Shown here: piece after piece, positions 1 to 4,612 of the stretch
Layout: every line of letters starts with the position of its first letter
Position numbering within the stretch: position 1 is the stretch's first letter
NCBI GenBank assembly: GCA_902796815.1
Contig: CADBQL010000037.1
Location: forward strand, 1-6,174
Length of the DNA stretch: 6,174 bases
From: an uncultured Coriobacteriaceae bacterium
Lineage (GTDB): Bacteria; Actinomycetota; Coriobacteriia; Coriobacteriales; Eggerthellaceae
Direction of reading: 5' to 3'
Translations under genes and position numbers: made by a program
Notes under the pieces: generated by a model
What the model was told of the DNA's origin: nothing
Seen by the model: only the letters and a program-made list of their open reading frames with translations
Database searches by the model: none

Positions 1-681
1 CTCGTATGGCGCAGAGCCGATGATGGTGCTCACATGACCAGGCAGGATGAGCGCATCAACTTTGAGCTGCGGATCGGCTACGATGGCTTCGAGCGCACCG
101 GGCATGTTTTTATGCGCCGCGAAGATGCTGAAATTGTCGAGCCCGAGCGCATCTGCGCGCTTTACGGCGCGAGCGACGAGAGGCGTGGTCGTTTCGAACC
201 CGACGCCGACGAACACGATTTGTCGGTCGGGATTGTTCTGAGCAAGGGTGAGTGCGTCGAGTGGAGAGTAGACGATTTGAATCGAACGCCCCGCCGCTTG
301 TTCGGCGAGCAGGCTCGACGTCGAGCCGGGAACGCGCGTCATGTCGCCGAATGTGGCGATGGTTACGCCGGGGACTCTCGACAGGGCGATAACCGTGTCG
401 ATGTCGCGGTTCGAGGTCACGCAGACTGGACATCCCGGGCCGCTTGCGAGTTTGGTGCCTTCGGGCATAAGGTCGCGTATGCCAGCGCGCGCGATAGACA
501 CGGTGTGCGTTCCGCAAACCTCCATAAGGGTCGCCCCCTCTGCGGGCGCAAATCGCTTGATGGCATGTACAAGCTCGCGAGCGAGTGTGGGATCCTTGAA
601 TTTGGCAAGCTGAGATGCGACGTCCGGCTTGGCGGTTGTACTCGCTTGCGGATTGGAAAAAGCTTGGCTGGTTTTTCCCAT
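1..681 (-). CDS. hypD: Hydrogenase maturation protein HypD (partial, N-terminal 227 residues)
   Basis: HypD is the iron-sulfur scaffold on which, together with HypC, the Fe(CN)2CO group of NiFe hydrogenases is assembled in the cytoplasm. Translating the minus strand from the ATG at 681-679 gives an uninterrupted frame to base 1. It shows the family signatures in order: MEVCGTHT with Cys56, SGPGCPVC with Cys84 and Cys87, a FGDM motif near 111-114, VGVGFETTTP near 158-167 and LILPGHVSTIIG near 211-222. These Cys motifs match those of HypD proteins known to be needed for Fe-ligand binding. The family is usually about 360-380 residues, so roughly the last 40 percent, with the 4Fe-4S Cys residues, lies outside the window. 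The start ATG overlaps the hypC stop as TAATG, so translation is probably coupled. No frameshift is seen. The residues before about 28 look like a variable N-terminal extension. Confidence 0.97.
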   Translation of the reverse strand, partial: MGKTSQAFSNPQASTTAKPDVASQLAKFKDPTLARELVHAIKRFAPAEGATLMEVCGTHTVSIARAGIRDLMPEGTKLASGPGCPVCVTSNRDIDTVIALSRVPGVTIATFGDMTRVPGSTSSLLAEQAAGRSIQIVYSPLDALTLAQNNPDRQIVFVGVGFETTTPLVARAVKRADALGLDNFSIFAAHKNMPGALEAIVADPQLKVDALILPGHVSTIIGSAPYE

Positions 682-938
682 TAGCGTATCGCCGCCTGTT
701 GGTCGAAGAGCGGGTCGTCGACCAGCTCGGCCATAGTTTTGATGAGCTCGAGCGTTTCGGCTGCGTATTGCGCATCGACGATTTCGATCGAAAACCCTGC
801 ATGAACGAGCACGTAGTCGCCGACCTGGACGTCGGGTGTCAAATCGGTGGCGATTTCGCGCTCGGCGCCCATTGCGGTTACGCGCGCCATTCCTCCGTCT
901 TCGATTTCGGTAATTTGCATAGGTACGGCAAGGCACAT
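681..938 (-). CDS. hypC: Hydrogenase maturation chaperone HypC/HybG family
   Basis: HypC is a small chaperone that binds HypD, helps assemble and carry the Fe(CN)2CO group, and delivers it to the hydrogenase large-subunit precursor. The 85-residue product begins MCLAVPMQI, the diagnostic N-terminus in which Cys2 becomes the functional terminal Cys once Met is removed. It continues with the core VGDYVLVHAGFSIEIVD (about 39-55, His46) and a C-terminal LELI segment, all typical of the family, whose usual length is 75-95. A good ribosome site, GGGAG on the minus strand at 945-949, sits 6 bases before the ATG and fixes the start. The gene overlaps hypD by one base and appears to be first in its operon, since upstream lies a 372-base gene-free divergent region. 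Other hyp genes (A, B, E, F) are not in view. Its presence implies that the organism has at least one NiFe hydrogenase. Confidence 0.97.
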   Translation of the reverse strand: MCLAVPMQITEIEDGGMARVTAMGAEREIATDLTPDVQVGDYVLVHAGFSIEIVDAQYAAETLELIKTMAELVDDPLFDQQAAIR

Positions 939-985
939 AAGCTGCTCCCGCTGGTTCGGTGTCGATTTCTCTTTTCTCGCGCGTT

Positions 986-991
986 ATTCTA
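986..991 (-). promoter_or_regulatory. Candidate -10 box of the hypCD transcript
   Basis: On the minus strand this reads TAGAAT, five of six matches to the sigma-70 -10 consensus, 48 bases before the hypC ATG. It is flanked on both sides by the same heptamer, AACGCGC, so the local sequence is AACGCGC-TAGAAT-AACGCGC. No TTGACA-like -35 is seen 16-18 bases upstream (that stretch is GC-rich), so if it is a promoter it would probably need an activator. Promoter function is inference from the hexamer and its position only. Confidence 0.35.
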
Positions 992-1060
992 GCGCGTTGG
1001 CATGGACGGGGCGCGGCATCCATAAACCTCGCGCACTTCGGCTCGGCAAAAGGCATCAAG

Positions 1061-1089
1061 TGAGCATCGCCTCTGGGGCGCGACTCATT
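1061..1089. repeat. Divergent-region palindromic repeat, copy 1
   Basis: First of three copies of an imperfect palindrome in the gap between hypC and the dehydrogenase. It matches copy 2 at 26 of 29 positions; the differences are one base in the centre and two adjacent bases in the right arm, which weaken the dyad. It lies about 80-110 bases upstream of the presumed hypC transcription start. Confidence 0.8.
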
Positions 1090-1106
1090 CGGGCGAGGGG
1101 CGGCAT

Positions 1107-1140
1107 GCTGATGAGCATCGCCCCTGGGGCATGACTCATT
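1107..1140. repeat. Divergent-region palindromic repeat, copy 2
   Basis: Identical over 34 bases to copy 3. The unit is an imperfect dyad: TGAG at the left pairs with CTCA at the right, CAT with ATG, and GCCCC with GGGGC around a central T, with one unpaired base per arm. The copies are not evenly spaced (starts of the common 29 bases at 1061, 1112 and 1211), and the sequence between them is unrelated and GC-rich, including a CGGCGG/CCGCCG inverted repeat at 1141-1146 and 1160-1165. The placement suggests either operators for a dimeric regulator shared by the divergent genes or a family of dispersed palindromic elements. The sequence alone does not decide. Confidence 0.85.
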
Positions 1141-1205
1141 CGGCGGTTCGGCTACCGTCCCGCCGCAGACGCCCGGAGGTCGCGCGCCCGCTGGACGCCC
1201 GCTTC

Positions 1206-1239
1206 GCTGATGAGCATCGCCCCTGGGGCATGACTCATT
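1206..1239. repeat. Divergent-region palindromic repeat, copy 3
   Basis: Exact 34-base duplicate of copy 2. It ends 32 bases before the -10-like TACAAT at 1272-1277, so it would cover about -45 to -78 relative to a start near 1284, a common position for an activator site. This supports, but does not prove, a regulatory role for the dehydrogenase gene. Confidence 0.85.
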
Positions 1240-1271
1240 TTGCTTTCAAGGCGTGTGTCGTTCAGGTGGGG

Positions 1272-1277
1272 TACAAT
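1272..1277 (+). promoter_or_regulatory. Candidate -10 box of the dehydrogenase gene
   Basis: TACAAT matches five of six consensus positions and lies 33 bases before the chosen ATG at 1311. No convincing -35 is found at 16-18 bases; the nearest TTG-like sequence (TTGCTT, 1240-1245) is 26 bases away. A good -10 with a poor -35, just downstream of repeat copy 3, fits an activator-dependent promoter, but this is inference. Confidence 0.35.
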
Positions 1278-1310
1278 GCGTACATGCACTGCACGGCGAA
1301 AGGACAACCT

Positions 1311-2294
1311 ATGAAATTGCTGGTCATTGGCGATGAAGCACGATTCCAGAAATATTTGCCCGATTTGGAAATCGCGCGGCAAGTTCAGGCGCTCGTCGTG
1401 GGGCGAGGTACTCCCGATGATGAAATCGCCTCCGTGGCAGGCGACGTCGATTTCATTGCAGCTGATGCAATCAGTCCGGTGAGCGCTCATCTGATGGACG
1501 CATTTCCAAACCTCAAGCTCATACATTCGGAAGGTGTCGCCTATAACGCTATAGACGTTGCTGCGGCGCGCGAGCGCGGTATCCTCGTATGCAACAACGC
1601 TGGCGTCAATGCGGGTGCAGTCGCCGAACAAGCCGTGCTCCTCATGCTTGCCTGCTTGCGTCATTTAGTTGAAGGCGACCGTGCTGTGCGGGCGGGCCAG
1701 CAGATAAAGGTCAAGGAGCGCCTGATGGTCGAAGGCATCCGCGAACTCGGTGACTGCACGGTCGGTTTAGTGGGCCTTGGCGCGATAGCGAAGGAAACGG
1801 CTCGTCGTTTGCAGGCGTTTGGCTGCGATGTGGCGTATTGGAATCACAATCGCCGTTCACCCGAAGAGGAGACGACGCTCGGTGTGCGCTATCTGCCGCT
1901 TGACGAGCTTGCCCACACCTGCGATATCGTGAGCATTCACGTTCCCGTTACGCCTGAGACCACGAACTTGGTCGACGCGAGTTTCCTTGCATCGATGAAA
2001 GCCGACTCGCTGCTCATCAACACTGCACGTGGCGAAATCGTCGATCAAGTTGCTCTCGCGGCAGCGCTTGAAGCTGGTCAAATCGGAGCCGCTGGCCTTG
2101 ACACGCTTTCGCCCGAGCCGGTCGAGCCAGACCATCCGCTTGCACAGCTTAGCGGCCAAGCGGCTGATCGTCTCGTGCTCTCTCCCCATATCGGCGGCGT
2201 AACGCAGGGCATGTTTCGTCGTGCATGGACAAACATCTGGGAAAATATCGCCTGCGTCGCCGCCGGCGACCAACCCGTCAATATCGTGAGCTAA
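1311..2294 (+). CDS. D-isomer-specific 2-hydroxyacid dehydrogenase (hydroxypyruvate/glyoxylate reductase-like)
   Basis: This cytoplasmic NAD(P)-dependent oxidoreductase interconverts a 2-keto acid and its D-2-hydroxy acid. The 327-residue product has the family's two-part layout: a split catalytic domain (about 1-100 and 290-327) around a nucleotide-binding domain (about 101-289). The coordinate dinucleotide motif is GLVGLG at 152-157. The catalytic triad is visible: Arg240 in NTARGEIVD, Glu269 in LDTLSPEPV and His293 in SPHIGG. The end of the second Rossmann strand reads YWNHNRR (176-182) with no Asp, which often goes with NADPH preference; this is an inference. The frame is open upstream to 1131, but the ATG at 1311 is chosen because GAAAGGA (1298-1304) lies 6 bases before it and homology begins there at MKLLVIG; the upstream part is repeat DNA. 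The substrate cannot be read from sequence, and the neighbours give no clear pathway link. Confidence 0.93.
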   Translation: MKLLVIGDEARFQKYLPDLEIARQVQALVVGRGTPDDEIASVAGDVDFIAADAISPVSAHLMDAFPNLKLIHSEGVAYNAIDVAAARERGILVCNNAGVNAGAVAEQAVLLMLACLRHLVEGDRAVRAGQQIKVKERLMVEGIRELGDCTVGLVGLGAIAKETARRLQAFGCDVAYWNHNRRSPEEETTLGVRYLPLDELAHTCDIVSIHVPVTPETTNLVDASFLASMKADSLLINTARGEIVDQVALAAALEAGQIGAAGLDTLSPEPVEPDHPLAQLSGQAADRLVLSPHIGGVTQGMFRRAWTNIWENIACVAAGDQPVNIVS

Positions 2295-2318
2295 GTCAAT
2301 CCTGATTTCTATACGTAC

Positions 2319-2539
2319 CCCGCATGCTGGCCAGAGCTCGCTGGGATCCGAGGCCAGACGCGCTTCCCGCGACTCCGCGGCCTGCGAGGAGGGAGGGCGC
2401 GGCGGTCAGAACGCGCTGTTTGAGCGAGCGAAGCGAGCGACTTCGCGTCCTGCCACGCCCGGACGACGAGCGGCTAGGACGCGTTGGAGCGGAGCGACAT
2501 CTGGCCCCGGATCCCAGCGAGCTCTGGCCAGCATGCGGG
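2319..2539. mobile_element. 221-base foldback / MITE-like element with long terminal inverted repeats
   Basis: The ends are perfect 32-base inverted repeats (2319-2350 and 2508-2539), extending to 42-base arms with 40 matches (2319-2360 and 2498-2539). Each arm is unusual in that it packs four six-base palindromes almost end to end: GCATGC, TGGCCA, GAGCTC and GGATCC. The GC-rich interior has a second hairpin, CGCGTCCT (2444-2451) with AGGACGCG (2476-2483), and a GAGCGAGCGAAGCGAGCGA-type stretch at 2422-2440. No convincing protein is encoded. I see no clear target-site duplication at the edges (TAC on the left, TAA on the right). It could be a non-autonomous transposable element, a genome-dispersed palindromic repeat, or a very large bidirectional terminator for the dehydrogenase gene, which otherwise has none. 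The inverted repeats are certain; the mobile-element label is inference. Confidence 0.6.
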
Positions 2540-2567
2540 TAAAAAACATGGCTTTTTGTATAAGGCA

Positions 2568-2597
2568 TTGGTAGTAATCTGCGTTTGCGTGTACTAT
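2568..2597 (+). promoter_or_regulatory. Candidate distal promoter of the double-cubane-type gene
   Basis: TTGGTA (2568-2573) and TACTAT (2592-2597), each four of six matches to consensus, are separated by 18 bases in an AT-richer stretch just right of the foldback element. A start would fall near 2604, giving an untranslated leader of about 258 bases that begins with the inverted repeat at 2607-2660. Weak on sequence alone. Confidence 0.3.
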
Positions 2598-2606
2598 GGT
2601 ACGAGT

Positions 2607-2660
2607 GTGACCAAAGCCCATGCATTTCTGCCAGCCACGGGCGTTCTGCTTCATGGTCAC
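2607..2660 (+). repeat. Inverted repeat GTGACCA/TGGTCAC in the upstream region
   Basis: A perfect 7-base inverted repeat (2607-2613 and 2654-2660) encloses a second one, GCCC (2616-2619) with GGGC (2639-2642). As RNA it would form a two-level stem. It matches no riboswitch consensus that I recognise. It may be leader RNA structure or a pair of protein-binding half sites. Confidence 0.4.
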
Positions 2661-2680
2661 GTCATATGTCTGCGTAGTTG

Positions 2681-2694
2681 AACTATGCATAGTT
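2681..2694. promoter_or_regulatory. 14-base perfect palindrome, candidate operator
   Basis: AACTATGCATAGTT is its own reverse complement. The half site also occurs just upstream as TAGTT (2675-2679), which forms TAGTT-G-AACTA with the left half, so three half sites lie in 20 bases. It abuts the candidate -35 at 2695, the usual place for an activator or repressor site. The cognate regulator is not in the window. Confidence 0.5.
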
Positions 2695-2724
2695 TTGTGT
2701 TGCCTTCTGCAATTTTCATATGCT
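2695..2724 (+). promoter_or_regulatory. Candidate proximal promoter of the double-cubane-type gene
   Basis: TTGTGT (2695-2700) and TATGCT (2719-2724) are 18 bases apart, with the perfect palindrome directly upstream. A start near 2731 would leave a leader of about 130 bases containing the tandem 16-base repeat. The hexamers are mediocre (three and four matches), so the call rests on layout. Confidence 0.35.
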
Positions 2725-2747
2725 GCGTACAGTGATGGTCTGCAACG

Positions 2748-2781
2748 AGCGCATGCGTTTCGACAAGCGCATGCGTTTCGA
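2748..2781. repeat. Tandem 16-base direct repeat, 18-base period
   Basis: AGCGCATGCGTTTCGA occurs exactly twice, at 2748-2763 and 2766-2781, two bases apart. Each copy centres on the palindrome CGCATGCG (2750-2757 and 2768-2775). The spacing is close to two helical turns, so dimers bound to both would sit on nearly the same face of the DNA. The repeat lies 80-115 bases before the ATG of the next gene, downstream of both candidate promoters, a position suited to repression or to a leader RNA element. Confidence 0.6.
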
Positions 2782-2861
2782 GTCATCGTGCGGAGTGTCT
2801 GGGCAGCGTTCAAAAGCGGCAAATCAAACAGCGTTTCATATCTAAGAGAGAGGTATTCGCT

Positions 2862-4145
2862 ATGGCAATCGACCGTCACGAATTGTGGGGAAATTTGGGC
2901 ATGGACTTGGAGACGCACGACCAGCTGTGCGCCGTACTGCCGCAGGCGTTTGGCGATGTGTTTCTTTCGCAAGAAAACCGCCCCGAAGGAATGGCCTTTT
3001 GGGATATGGTCGTCGCTGACGTTCATGGTATCCGTCCGCAGGAGCTCGTAGACGAGCAGGCCAAGGGCCGCAAAGTTTTCGGAACGTTTTGCACGTATGT
3101 GCCTGATGAGGTCGTTATCGCGGGCAACGGCATCGTGACGGGTCTGTGCGGTGGCTCTCAGTTCTGGGTGCCAGATGGCGAGAAATACCTGCCTGCCGAC
3201 ATGTGTCCGCTCATTAAGGCGTCGCTTGGCGCCCGCATGGGAAAGACCTGCCCGTTTTTCCGCATCGTCGATCAGATTGTGGGCGAGACCACATGCGATG
3301 GCAAGAAAAAGATGTACGAGATTATGGCTGAAGACGTGCCGATGTACATCATGAACCTTCCCAATATGAAGCGCCCGCAGGACGTTGCCGCATTTGCTGA
3401 TGAAATTGCTCTATTCAAGGCCAACGTCGAAGAGATTACGGGCAACGAGATCACTGCAGAAAAGCTCGCCGAGGCTATCAAAGTCATCAACGAGCGTCGC
3501 AAGGCTTTGGCGCGTGTGTATGAGACTCGCAAGAATGGCGACGTCATTCCGATTTCGGGTACCGATGCGCTGCTCATGATGCAGATTGCGTTCTTCGATG
3601 ACCCCGTTCGCTGCGCAGAGATGGCCAACAAGCTGGCCGATGAGCTCGAGCAGCGCATCGCCGACGGCGTTTCGGTCTTCCCGGCCGGCACGAAACGCAT
3701 CCTGCTCACGGGTACACCGCTCGCGATTCCGAACTGGAAGTTGCACCACATCATCGAGACCTCTGGTGCCGCTATCGTATGCGAGGAAAACTGCACGGGC
3801 ACGAAGTTCTTCACGAACCTCGTCGACGAGTCGCAGGATACGCTCGAGGGCATGTACCAGGCGCTGGCAGAGCGTTACATGAAGATCAACTGCGCATGCT
3901 TCACGCCGAACAAGGCTCGCATCGACGAGGTTCTCCAGCTCGCCAAGGACTACAAGGTCGACGGCGTCATCAATACGAACCTCAAGTTCTGCACGACGTT
4001 CAAGACCGAGGCTCCGGCGCTCGAGAAGGTGCTCGAGGAAGCCGGCATCCCCGTTCTCGACATCGAGACCGACTACACCGACAACGACGCCGAGCAGCTG
4101 CGTACCCGTATCGGCGCGTTTGTCGAGATGCTGAGCGAGAAATAG
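2862..4145 (+). CDS. 2-hydroxyacyl-CoA dehydratase D-component / double-cubane cluster family protein
   Basis: This family (HgdB, YjiM-like) includes dehydratase subunits and stand-alone double-cubane cluster proteins that, with an ATP-dependent activator ATPase, carry out very low-potential reductions in the cytoplasm of anaerobes. The 427-residue product shows the conserved N-domain: TFCTYVPDE with Cys77, GLCGGS with Cys96, DMCPLIKASLG with Cys115, TCPFF with Cys130, and VGETTCDGKKKMYE with Cys145. The C-domain has LLTGTPLAIPNWKLHHIIE, VCEENCTGTKFF with Cys307 and Cys311, INCACFTPN with Cys344 and Cys346, and NLKFC with Cys377. The eleven Cys include those expected for Fe-S ligation. The KKKMYE motif favours the double-cubane/YjiM branch over true dehydratases, as does the lack of a second subunit next door; the branch is an inference. 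AGAGG at 2849-2853, 8 bases upstream, sets the start. It has its own long upstream region and terminator, so it is probably monocistronic. The activator ATPase is not in the window. Confidence 0.88.
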   Translation: MAIDRHELWGNLGMDLETHDQLCAVLPQAFGDVFLSQENRPEGMAFWDMVVADVHGIRPQELVDEQAKGRKVFGTFCTYVPDEVVIAGNGIVTGLCGGSQFWVPDGEKYLPADMCPLIKASLGARMGKTCPFFRIVDQIVGETTCDGKKKMYEIMAEDVPMYIMNLPNMKRPQDVAAFADEIALFKANVEEITGNEITAEKLAEAIKVINERRKALARVYETRKNGDVIPISGTDALLMMQIAFFDDPVRCAEMANKLADELEQRIADGVSVFPAGTKRILLTGTPLAIPNWKLHHIIETSGAAIVCEENCTGTKFFTNLVDESQDTLEGMYQALAERYMKINCACFTPNKARIDEVLQLAKDYKVDGVINTNLKFCTTFKTEAPALEKVLEEAGIPVLDIETDYTDNDAEQLRTRIGAFVEMLSEK

Positions 4146-4155
4146 AAAGGCAAAA

Positions 4156-4193
4156 GCGCGCAGGGGGCTCACCCCTCTGCGCGCATGGTTTTT
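4156..4193 (+). terminator. Intrinsic terminator after the double-cubane-type gene
   Basis: GCGCGCAG (4156-4163) pairs with CTGCGCGC (4177-4184), then GGGG (4164-4167) with CCCC (4172-4175), leaving T4176 bulged and a CTCA loop. After ATGG comes a run of five T (4189-4193). It begins 11 bases after the stop codon and should separate this gene from the DUF3343-yedF unit. Confidence 0.9.
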
Positions 4194-4219
4194 GCGCAGT
4201 GGATTGACCTAGCGCAAAA
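4190..4219. promoter_or_regulatory. Inverted repeat TTTTGCGC/GCGCAAAA, possible promoter-operator of the DUF3343-yedF unit
   Basis: An 8-base perfect inverted repeat (4190-4197 and 4212-4219) spans a weak promoter-like pair, TTGCGC (4192-4197) and CAAAAT (4215-4220), with a 17-base spacer. A start would be near 4227, upstream of the chosen DUF3343 ATG but downstream of the alternative ATG at 4223. The left arm shares its T run with the preceding terminator, so the symmetry could be accidental. Confidence 0.3.
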
Positions 4220-4258
4220 TGCATGTTGGGACTGCCCTCATGCGAATTTGGATACCAT

Positions 4259-4564
4259 ATGGAACTGAGCGAACATATTGAACAGGTCAAACGCGAAAAC
4301 CCGGGCGTCCGAGTTGATTGTTACGTCCTGTTCGAAAGCCATACCGATGCGATGCAGCTTTATGAGCTTGTGCGCAATGCGGGGCTGGGCGCTCGGATTT
4401 CGACGACACCGCGGCAAGCGCGATCGAGCTGCGGCGTCGCGCTTCTTGTTTCTTGTGACGATGCGGAAGCCATACATGCAATTGCCGAGGATGAGCACGT
4501 CTTCGTCGAGAACATCGTGGCGCTTCCGAATCAGATAAACCCAAATCGGGACGTGTACTGTTAG
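4259..4564 (+). CDS. DUF3343 family protein, putative Se/S carrier-like
   Basis: DUF3343 proteins are small cytoplasmic proteins found beside YedF and cysteine desulfurase-like genes and described as putative sulfur or selenium carriers; their biochemistry is not settled to my knowledge. The 101-residue product has the signatures: YVLFESHTDAMQLYELV (22-38), GLGARISTTPRQARSSCGVALLV (42-64) with Cys58 in SSCG, and the C-terminal IVALPNQINPNRDVYC ending in Cys101. Family members usually begin almost at the YVLFES strand, so the first 20 residues are an extension. The frame is open to an ATG at 4223, but neither start has a clear ribosome site; 4259 is preferred as closest to the conserved core and downstream of the weak promoter. 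It is followed by yedF after 48 bases, probably in one operon. Cys58 and Cys101 are the likely carrier residues (inference). Confidence 0.87.
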   Translation: MELSEHIEQVKRENPGVRVDCYVLFESHTDAMQLYELVRNAGLGARISTTPRQARSSCGVALLVSCDDAEAIHAIAEDEHVFVENIVALPNQINPNRDVYC

Positions 4565-4582
4565 CGTTCCGGCGAAAAAAGT

Positions 4583-4597
4583 GCCGTTTTGAACGGC
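4583..4597 (+). repeat. Small hairpin just before the yedF ribosome site
   Basis: GCCGTT (4583-4588), loop TTG, AACGGC (4592-4597): a 6-base perfect stem with a 3-base loop in the 48-base gap between DUF3343 and yedF. It ends four bases before the AAGAAGG ribosome site. It has no T run, so it is not a terminator; it could affect mRNA stability or relative translation of the two genes. Confidence 0.4.
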
Positions 4598-4612
4598 GGA
4601 AAGAAGGTAATC

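Noticed and set aside
34..802. Long plus- and minus-strand frames over hypD/hypC (34-684 plus, 110-802 minus)
   Set aside because: They overlap the hypD and hypC frames, which show all diagnostic motifs; the translations are Arg-rich shadows.
1061..1239. CRISPR array suggested by three similar repeats
   Set aside because: Repeats are unevenly spaced (51 and 99 bases between starts), one is divergent, the spacers differ in length, and no cas gene is near.
1131..1310. Upstream extension of the dehydrogenase frame
   Set aside because: It runs through repeat copies 2 and 3, lacks homology, and a strong ribosome site supports the ATG at 1311.
2319..2350. Cloning-vector polylinker suggested by clustered restriction sites
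   Set aside because: The order does not match the polylinkers I know, and the same sequence occurs as a precise inverted copy at 2508-2539 within host-like DNA.
2324..2542. 72-codon frame inside the foldback element
   Set aside because: Arg/Pro-rich translation from GC-rich inverted-repeat DNA, no ribosome site and no family resemblance.
3411..4172. 253-codon minus-strand frame opposite the double-cubane-type gene
   Set aside because: The plus strand carries conserved Cys motifs over the same stretch. The antisense product has no recognisable motif, and its frame would cross the terminator.
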